Below, in pieces: positions 1-4,313 of a stretch of DNA of 5,036 nucleotides (position 1 is its first letter; every line of letters starts with the position of its first letter). The notes under the pieces were generated by a model. That model was given only the letters and a program-made list of their open reading frames with translations, was not told the DNA's origin and made no database searches. This DNA comes from Euryarchaeota archaeon Ods04. Its GTDB lineage: Archaea; Halobacteriota; Halobacteria; Halobacteriales; Halorutilaceae. The position numbers were made by a program, and so were the translations under genes. The stretch covers positions 1 to 5,036 of the forward strand of contig JAQZDD010000109.1 of NCBI GenBank assembly GCA_028751055.1, given 5' to 3'.

Positions 1-330
1 CCAGAAACGCGGATACGGCAGGTCGGTCTGTGTCGTCAGAACCGCGAGCGGAACACCTATGAGGATACAGAAGAAGGTGACCGAAGCCATGAGTATCAGG
101 CTGTTGAGTGTTATGTCCTGAGAGGTGGCGACAAGTTCGTACGCGCGCGCGAACTCGATGTTCAAAGCCTCCCATACCAGCCAGAACATCGGAGTGACTA
201 TCAGGAAAGCCAGTACAGCACTCAACAGCACGAGTGCTGCACCGTGAGGTGAGACATTCCGAAGTCTCTCTCTGACCGCTTCGGTCGGGAGTTTTTCTGT
301 CAAATCGGGGTTCTTTTCCGTGGGCTTCAT
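1..330 (-). CDS. Iron(III)-type ABC transporter permease, N-terminal part (cut by window edge)
   Basis: This is the first 110 residues of an integral membrane permease; the gene continues beyond position 1. Translation from the ATG at 328-330 gives a charged cytoplasmic N-terminus (residues 1-29), a first membrane helix (about 30-53, running through LLSAVLAFLIVTPMFWLVW), a periplasm-side loop, and a second helix (about 76-98) beginning NSLILMASV and ending IGVPLAVL, followed by TDLPYPR. The segment 'NS/TLxL...GVPLAxLxxxTDLP' is typical of binding-protein-dependent permeases of the FbpB/thiamine/iron class. It lies downstream of, and on the same strand as, an iron-type binding protein, so the two probably work together with an ATPase outside the window. 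An in-frame TGA at 355-357 rules out a much longer N-terminus. No Shine-Dalgarno precedes the ATG. Ferric iron as substrate is inferred from the neighbour; a thiamine or other anion permease of the same fold is possible. Confidence 0.87.
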   Translation of the reverse strand, partial: MKPTEKNPDLTEKLPTEAVRERLRNVSPHGAALVLLSAVLAFLIVTPMFWLVWEALNIEFARAYELVATSQDITLNSLILMASVTFFCILIGVPLAVLTTQTDLPYPRFW

Positions 331-360
331 TCGGGCGTCCGGAACGGTACCGTGTCAGTA

Positions 361-375
361 TCTCGGTCTCCGAGA
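361..375. repeat. Short perfect hairpin upstream of the permease gene
   Basis: TCTCGG (361-366) and CCGAGA (370-375) form a perfect 6-bp stem with a TCT loop. A separate 10-bp palindrome, ACGGTACCGT, lies at 344-353. Both sit within the 50 bp before the permease start codon on the minus strand. In an mRNA running from the binding-protein gene into the permease gene they could form a small structure that affects differential expression of the two cistrons. No T-run follows on the minus strand, so it does not look like a terminator. Its role is inferred only. Confidence 0.3.
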
Positions 376-417
376 GTCTTGAATCCGCTGAAACTGTGCC
401 GCCGTCGTGGCTAGGGC

Positions 418-502
418 GGTTCGTGTGGTTCAAGCGTTTCAGACGGTTCGGACAGTCTGAGCGGTTCGATAGTTCGGTGGTTCGGATAGCTCAGAAGGCT
501 CA
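418..502. repeat. Degenerate 9-bp tandem repeat across the binding-protein stop codon
   Basis: A GGTTCG-like hexamer recurs with a regular spacing of nine bases on the plus strand, at 418, 427, 436, 445, 454, 463, 471, 479, 488 and 497 (two intervals are 8 bases). Copies range from exact GGTTCG (418, 445, 463, 479) to AGTTCG, AGTCTG, GGCTCA and AGCTCA. On the minus strand the unit reads roughly TCNGAACCN. The array fills most of the gap between the binding-protein gene and the permease gene, and its last copies include the binding-protein stop codon (500-502). It looks like an expanded and then decayed minisatellite. No function can be read from it. Confidence 0.7.
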
Positions 503-1690
503 GACAGGGAGCATGCCCTCATCTTCGAGGAGTTCGCGCGCCTCCTGAAGCTCCGTGTCGAACTGACTGAGGTCGAACTCGGGCGAGTTGAGTTCGTCAG
601 GTCCCGGGAGCTCGCCCACGTAGTCAACGCCTTCAACGACGGGGAACTCGCCGTTGTCGTCCATCATGAACTCCTGTCCCTCGACTGCGAGGAGGTGACG
701 GACGAACTCGGCGACGAGTTGGGGGTCGTCTACGTTTACCGTCGGCGTGACGCCCGCGACGCTGAACAGCGCGCCTGCGTCGCCTTCGGTGAAGGTTACA
801 CGGATAGGCGCGTTGGGGTCTTCGTTGAGGATGCGGGCGGCGTAGTAGCTGTTGCCGAGACCGATTATAGGGTCGTCGTCGCCCCCACGGTTGACGGCTT
901 CCGCCTGTGAACTACCGCTGGTGAACAGCTGTGGGTCCTGGTCAAGGAAGTCGTTGACCCAGTCACGTGTCGCCTGTTCTCCTTCGAGTTCCATCATCGC
1001 CTGTATGAAGCCGCGGAACGTTCCCGAGTTGGGGCGCGTCGAAACTATGCCCTCGAACCTGTCGTCGGTGGCGTACGACTCGATGTCCGTCGGGAGTTCG
1101 TCCCAGCTGTCGAACGGCGTCTCATCGAGCCGGTCGCTGTTGTAGAAGACAGACCGGACGCGTCCGCTTACACCCGTCCAGAGTCCGTCGGGATGGCGGT
1201 AGCTCGCGGGGACTGTGTCGATGACATCCTCGGGTAGTTCCTGCGAAAGACCGGCGTCAGCAACCGCGCCAAGCGCGCCGGGGTCCTGTGAGTAGAAGAT
1301 ATCGGCAGGGGTGGCTTCCTGTTCGACCTGGGTTATCTGTGTCACCTGAGTGTCGTTGTCGTTGTAGTCGCGGTTGACTGTGAGACCGTCGTACCTGTCT
1401 TCAAGGCGGTCGAAGACGAGGTCTATCTGGTCTGGGGTACGTCCGGAGTAGATGGTAAGTTCGCCTTCGAGGTCGCCGAGTTCGTCCCACGAGACGCCCT
1501 CCGAACTTACCGGCTGTCCGAGGGGTGCGGCGGCGGCGACCGAGGAGAGACCCGTGCCATCGCCGGTGCCGTCATCCGCACCGTTCCCGTCTATGCATCC
1601 TGACACACCCGCGCCCGCCACGAGTGCTGTGGTTCCAAGGAATCTTCTGCGTGTCTGTGTGTTAAGATTGAGATTGTCTCTTTCTGACAT
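500..1690 (-). CDS. Iron(III) ABC transporter substrate-binding lipoprotein (FbpA/FutA-like), Tat-exported
   Basis: A 396-residue extracytoplasmic binding protein that delivers substrate, probably ferric iron, to the permease encoded downstream. The N-terminus has a twin-arginine signal (TRRRFLG, residues 13-19), a short hydrophobic stretch, and a lipobox ending SGC with Cys32 as the predicted lipidated residue. An Asp/Gly-rich linker follows, as usual for haloarchaeal lipoproteins. The mature part starts with the family signature LTIYSGR (78-84), then PADIFYSQDPGALG (128-141) and RVRSVFYN (177-184). A Tyr-Tyr pair in GNSYYAAR (Y282, Y283) lies where FbpA proteins carry their iron-ligand tyrosines. 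The length suits the family with its haloarchaeal linker. The ATG at 1688-1690 is supported by the signal peptide and by a TATA-like box about 28 bp upstream, consistent with a leaderless mRNA. An iron-box-like operator lies between the two. The iron specificity is inferred from family motifs and operator. Confidence 0.93.
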   Translation of the reverse strand: MSERDNLNLNTQTRRRFLGTTALVAGAGVSGCIDGNGADDGTGDGTGLSSVAAAAPLGQPVSSEGVSWDELGDLEGELTIYSGRTPDQIDLVFDRLEDRYDGLTVNRDYNDNDTQVTQITQVEQEATPADIFYSQDPGALGAVADAGLSQELPEDVIDTVPASYRHPDGLWTGVSGRVRSVFYNSDRLDETPFDSWDELPTDIESYATDDRFEGIVSTRPNSGTFRGFIQAMMELEGEQATRDWVNDFLDQDPQLFTSGSSQAEAVNRGGDDDPIIGLGNSYYAARILNEDPNAPIRVTFTEGDAGALFSVAGVTPTVNVDDPQLVAEFVRHLLAVEGQEFMMDDNGEFPVVEGVDYVGELPGPDELNSPEFDLSQFDTELQEARELLEDEGMLPV

Positions 1691-1697
1691 GCAGTTG

Positions 1698-1713
1698 TTT
1701 AGGTCAGCCTAAA
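1698..1713. promoter_or_regulatory. DtxR/IdeR/SirR-like iron-regulator operator
   Basis: The inverted repeat TTTAGG-TCAG-CCTAAA closely resembles the metal-dependent repressor box of the DtxR family: aligned with the bacterial 19-bp consensus beginning TTAGGTTAGCCTAA, the first 14 bases differ at only one position. It lies 8-23 bp upstream of the binding-protein ATG and directly next to its TATA-like box, so a bound repressor would block transcription start. Haloarchaea have DtxR-family regulators (SirR/Idr) that control iron uptake, which fits the gene it precedes. It may also affect the divergent plus-strand operon. Confidence 0.7.
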
Positions 1714-1714
1714 A

Positions 1715-1722
1715 CATATATG
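1715..1722. promoter_or_regulatory. TATA-like palindrome of the divergent promoter region
   Basis: CATATATG is self-complementary and is the most AT-rich element between the two divergent genes. On the minus strand its centre lies about 28 bp before the binding-protein ATG, the expected archaeal TATA-to-start spacing for a leaderless transcript. On the plus strand it would place transcription start near 1745, giving the SAMP-like gene a leader of about 30 nt. One TATA element may therefore serve both directions. The minus-strand assignment is the better supported; no convincing BRE was seen. Confidence 0.5.
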
Positions 1723-1773
1723 CGTGTCGGTTTGGTTCGGTGGGCTTACGCCGAAGTGCCGCATATTGAGGGT

Positions 1774-2025
1774 ATGAAAGTTACAGCGCGCGTCATGAAC
1801 GGCGACGACCACGAGGTCGAACTCCCCGAAGACGCGACGTACGCACGCCTCTTGGACGAGATAGGCGAGAACCCCGAGGCGGCGGTCGTCGTCGTCGACG
1901 GTCGTCCTGTCCCCGAAGACGCGAGGATAGATGACGAGGTCAGGGAGGTCAAGGTCATGCGAACGATATCTGGCGGACGTGGCAGGAGGATGCGAACGGT
2001 ATCTGGCGGACGTGGCAGGAGGTAG
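1774..2025 (+). CDS. SAMP2-like ubiquitin-like modifier with duplicated di-glycine tail
   Basis: An 83-residue beta-grasp protein. Residues 1-68 match the form of haloarchaeal SAMP2 (a small archaeal modifier used in protein conjugation and in tRNA thiolation through the E1-like UbaA). It starts MKVTARV, has an acidic middle, then VVVVDGRPVPED (38-49), and ends EVKVMRTISGG (58-68); the recalled Haloferax protein has LVDGRPVPED and VKVLRLIKGG at the same places. An ordinary SAMP stops after this Gly-Gly. Here it continues RGRR, and the 11-residue unit MRTISGGRGRR (62-72) is repeated as MRTVSGGRGRR (73-83). No free C-terminal Gly-Gly exists, so activation would need proteolytic trimming. The ATG at 1774 is chosen because the family's first strand begins there; an in-frame ATG at 1720 lies inside the TATA-like box. 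The stop overlaps the ribosome binding site of the next gene. An altered role, for example nucleic-acid contact through the basic GGRGRR tails, cannot be excluded. Confidence 0.85.
   Translation: MKVTARVMNGDDHEVELPEDATYARLLDEIGENPEAAVVVVDGRPVPEDARIDDEVREVKVMRTISGGRGRRMRTVSGGRGRR
1957..2022 (+). repeat. Two in-frame 33-bp direct repeats in the SAMP-like gene
   Basis: Copies at 1957-1989 and 1990-2022 are directly adjacent and differ at a single base (A at 1966, G at 1999), changing Ile to Val. Each begins ATGCGAACG and ends GGCAGGAGG and encodes 11 residues with one Gly-Gly. The near identity indicates a recent duplication or recent homogenisation. The length is a multiple of three, so the reading frame and stop are kept. 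Confidence 0.95.
2017..2023 (+). promoter_or_regulatory. Strong ribosome binding site coupling the two operon genes
   Basis: AGGAGGT is a 7-base match to the anti-Shine-Dalgarno of archaeal 16S rRNA and stands 5 bases before the GTG at 2029. It lies inside the last codons and stop of the SAMP-like gene (TAG 2023-2025), which supports the GTG start and translational coupling. The AGGAGG bases also encode the terminal Arg-Arg of the upstream protein. Confidence 0.8.
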
Positions 2026-2028
2026 CGA

Positions 2029-3693
2029 GTGAAAGAAAGAGTGAACACGAAAGCCGTTGCGTCCGTCGTCGTTTTCGTCAGCGTGCTCGCCACCATCCTC
2101 GTCGGCGTCTCCGTCCTTGCCGTCGGCGACGCGTCCGCCGTCACCGAGACGGAGATACACGTCGACACCGAGGACGACACAGCCGAGGTCGAGGTAGAGT
2201 TCGAACTCACCGCGCCCGGCGACGACGGTCTGCACTACTGGGCTGTCGAGGTTGACGTGCCAGACAACATACGTGTCGTCTCGCTCGAAGACGGTTTGGG
2301 TGAGATAGAAGAGCACGAGGTCAAGGACGGCACGCTGAGGTTCGAGACGAACACTGGTGTGGCGCGCGACTCCGAGACGGTACGTATGGAGTACGTCATC
2401 GAAGGTGTCGTCGTGGACGAGTTCGGCGGTTCGGGCGGTCTGCAGGTCGTCGAGGTAAGCTTCTTTGGCTTTGGTACGGACGCGGGCGACGTGCGCGACG
2501 ACACCACAAGGGCGCGTGTAACGGCAGACGGAACCCTGTTCACATCGTCACCCGTCCGCGGCTTCGACGTCGAGCTTTCGGCAGACGAGGCTGTCTACAC
2601 GGGTAGTGGTTCGACAGCAGTCAGGCTGACCGTCGGCAAAGATGGCGGTGTGTACGAAGACTACGAAAACTACGCCGTCTTCGGCGACGACGCCGATGCT
2701 GACCTGTCAGAAGCCGACCGTCTGTACGGCACCGTGCCAGCCGCTTTCGGCTTCGAACCGTCCGTCCACAAACATCCAGTCGTCGTCCTTTCCGACACCG
2801 ACTACGACGACGAGGTCAACGAATGGAGCGACGGACAGTTCAGGTCGAGCGGCGTCATGCTTTTCCGTGGCTCAATATTCGAAGGCAAAGACGGAAGCGG
2901 CACGGACACCGTCCTACACGAGACGGCGCACGCGTACAACGCCGAGGCACTAAGATGGACGGACGTAGAGGTGGGCTGGTTCGACGAGGGAACGGCACAG
3001 TACGTCGAGTTTCTGGCAGACAGACAGCGCGGGAAGTCGAAACGTCAGCTCTTCGGCGAGCGGAGATGGGTGCGCGACGACGGCGATACACGTCCTCTGA
3101 ACCCGAGACAGACACCCGAAGACCTCCGAAGGTACTACGAGGAAGACGAAGAGTTCATGCGTACGTGGTCGCCTGCCGACGGAACGGAACGCAGGTTCGG
3201 CTACGTCTTCTCCGAGTTCGCCGTCCGGAGATACGTCGCCGACGAAGGTGCCGAAGCTTTACACCAGACGTACGACGTACTCCTCGAAAGGGACGGTATC
3301 CATCAGGTGACGACACACGACGAGGCTACGACGGTAATCCTGAACGCTATGGGCGACGACGTTCTGCGTCCCTGCCAGTCGTCTCTCGTGGAGTCGGAGG
3401 AAGCCTTCGAGGACTGCATCCGCGAGGTCAACGAGATGGACGCAGTCGTGCCGTCCTACGGCGACTTCGGAGGTGCGACGGTAGTCTTCGACGGCGGTAT
3501 CTACGCTGACATAGGCGACGAGGAGAACCGCTCCGACGAGGACGACGACGGTACCGGTACAACGGACGGAGACGAAACACAGGAAGAGAGTCTGCTCGAC
3601 CGTATCGCGGAAGCACTCCGTGGCTTCTTCGACTTCCTTCGCGGTCTGATACCCCTCGAAGGAGGTATCCTTCCCGGCGTCCTCGCGGAGTAA
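2029..3693 (+). CDS. Exported gluzincin (peptidase MA-like) zinc metallopeptidase
   Basis: A 554-residue predicted secreted or membrane-attached zinc protease. Residues 1-37 form a Sec-type signal: basic start (KERVNTK), long hydrophobic core (9-32) and an ASA-V cleavage site after Ala37; it could also be an uncleaved anchor. Residues 38 to about 200 look like a beta-rich domain with alternating acidic strands. The catalytic part has HETAH (His297, Glu298, His301), and exactly 18 residues later Glu320 in GWFDEGTAQYVE, the HExxH-x18-E zinc signature of clan MA gluzincins. The following RRFGYVFSEFAVRRYVADEG (388-407) resembles the helical half of Peptidase_MA-like domains, and Tyr392 could assist catalysis. 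Cys449 and Cys463 could form a disulfide. An acidic linker (494-520) leads to an amphipathic tail (521-554) containing RGFFDFLRGLIP, which could bind membrane. No GAMEN or other M1 aminopeptidase motif was found. GTG start is supported by AGGAGGT. Substrate unknown. It is cotranscribed with the SAMP-like gene (3-base gap). Confidence 0.85.
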   Translation: MKERVNTKAVASVVVFVSVLATILVGVSVLAVGDASAVTETEIHVDTEDDTAEVEVEFELTAPGDDGLHYWAVEVDVPDNIRVVSLEDGLGEIEEHEVKDGTLRFETNTGVARDSETVRMEYVIEGVVVDEFGGSGGLQVVEVSFFGFGTDAGDVRDDTTRARVTADGTLFTSSPVRGFDVELSADEAVYTGSGSTAVRLTVGKDGGVYEDYENYAVFGDDADADLSEADRLYGTVPAAFGFEPSVHKHPVVVLSDTDYDDEVNEWSDGQFRSSGVMLFRGSIFEGKDGSGTDTVLHETAHAYNAEALRWTDVEVGWFDEGTAQYVEFLADRQRGKSKRQLFGERRWVRDDGDTRPLNPRQTPEDLRRYYEEDEEFMRTWSPADGTERRFGYVFSEFAVRRYVADEGAEALHQTYDVLLERDGIHQVTTHDEATTVILNAMGDDVLRPCQSSLVESEEAFEDCIREVNEMDAVVPSYGDFGGATVVFDGGIYADIGDEENRSDEDDDGTGTTDGDETQEESLLDRIAEALRGFFDFLRGLIPLEGGILPGVLAE

Positions 3694-3780
3694 ATCAGGG
3701 AGTTTCCGTATAGCTGATACTGGTTTATGGACCGGCACAGGCGTCTCTGTGTGCTCGAATCCGTCGACACAAGATAATCC

Positions 3781-3821
3781 GACAGGTCGGTCGGTCCGTC
3801 TTCACGGATGGCAGACCTGTC
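3781..3821. terminator. Nested inverted repeat, candidate terminator or structured RNA
   Basis: GACAGGTC (3781-3788) pairs perfectly with GACCTGTC (3814-3821). Inside lies a second stem, TCCGT (3795-3799) with ACGGA (3804-3808), closed by a CTTC tetraloop. The unpaired bases between the stems are 6 and 5 nt, so one strand could fold into stem, internal loop, stem. TGTTTT follows on the plus strand, and the peptidase stop is about 90 bp upstream, which would suit a transcription terminator. Being symmetric DNA next to a recombinase, it could equally be a protein-binding or recombination site. Confidence 0.35.
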
Positions 3822-3844
3822 TGTTTTCGGAACGTGAGGCTCAT

Positions 3845-3944
3845 CTATTCGAGATTCGCCGGTCACACGACACAAACGAGCTTCGTAAAATGACGCGTAT
3901 CCCTTTCACTCGCTTAGTCAGAAACTATTCGAAGTTCGTCGGTC
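3845..3944 (+). repeat. Pair of imperfect 20-bp direct repeats
   Basis: CTATTCGAGATTCGCCGGTC (3845-3864) and CTATTCGAAGTTCGTCGGTC (3925-3944) agree at 17 of 20 positions and start 80 bp apart. A weaker third similarity (CAGAATCTACCGAAG) starts at 4000 and resembles the bases around the second copy. They could be regulator or recombinase arm-type sites or decayed repeats; chance is not excluded in such a small sample. Confidence 0.3.
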
Positions 3945-4268
3945 GAAGCCTCGACGGACTGAGCAGTTACCAATTTCGCGGGCTACCGTAGCATTTCGTC
4001 AGAATCTACCGAAGCCGAGCTTTCTTCCTGTACCGGATGCGGAGTCCCATGCTTAGCCGCTGATGAATCTTGTCTCGCTATATCAAAACCATCGAAATGC
4101 GTGATACTGGGACGACAGAGTAAACGGCACAGAGCGAGCTACATACACACGGATTCAAGCATCTTAGCTAGAAAATGAACCGCAATCGCTTCCTAACGAG
4201 CAGTCGTTACCTGAGTCAAATCTTCTGTCTCACTTGCTCAAAAGTTCGTTCAACGCCGGGGAGGGGGT

Positions 4269-4301
4269 ATGAACCAAAAGTTCAATAGCCTGCGTAAATA
4301 G
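4269..4301 (+). other. Ten-codon leader-like frame in frame with the recombinase
   Basis: An ATG at 4269, preceded by a GGAGG (4260-4264) at 4-base spacing, opens a frame encoding MNQKFNSLRK that ends at TAG 4299-4301. It is in the same frame as the recombinase gene, whose ATG follows 12 bases after the TAG. It could be a leader peptide that brings ribosomes to the recombinase start, or an older N-terminus cut off by a nonsense change. It may also be accidental, since short frames are common. Confidence 0.2.
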
Positions 4302-4313
4302 ATTAGTACCGTC

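Larger units (their letters stand above)
3694..4313. other. 620-bp stretch without a convincing gene
   Basis: This stretch is visibly more AT-rich than the flanking genes and has frequent stops. The longest plus-strand reading frame (3749-3991, 80 residues) lacks the acidic composition of the other proteins, a ribosome binding site and any recognisable motif, so I do not call it. The region contains a nested inverted repeat (3781-3821), a pair of imperfect 20-bp direct repeats (3845-3864 and 3925-3944) and, at its right end, a tiny leader-like frame before the recombinase gene. I found no tRNA gene or clear 3' tRNA fragment. It may be the spacer between resident genes and an integrated element, or decayed element DNA. 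Confidence 0.6.

Noticed and set aside
418..502. CRISPR-like array
   Set aside because: The units are only 9 bp, contiguous and degenerate with no spacers, so this is a tandem repeat.
1720..1773. Longer start for the SAMP-like gene at the ATG at 1720
   Set aside because: This ATG lies inside the TATA-like palindrome and would add 18 residues before the conserved first beta strand MKVTARV.
1699..2316. Minus-strand 205-residue frame across the SAMP-like and peptidase genes
   Set aside because: It runs antisense through two well-supported genes and through the control region, and its repeated segments only mirror the 33-bp repeats.
2823..3509. Arginine-rich 228-residue plus-strand frame within the peptidase gene
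   Set aside because: It is a frame-shifted reading of the Asp/Glu/Val-rich codons of the peptidase; the very high Arg content is typical of such shadows in haloarchaea.
3750..3780. CTCGAATCC segment resembling a tRNA T-loop
   Set aside because: The flanking bases do not form a T-stem or acceptor stem, so it is not a supportable tRNA fragment or attachment site.
3749..3991. 80-residue plus-strand frame
   Set aside because: It has no ribosome binding site, no acidic composition and no motif, and lies in AT-richer repeat-bearing DNA.
4175..4288. Plus-strand frame of 37 codons beginning MNRNRFL
   Set aside because: It has no ribosome binding site or clear promoter and its composition is unlike the neighbouring haloarchaeal proteins.
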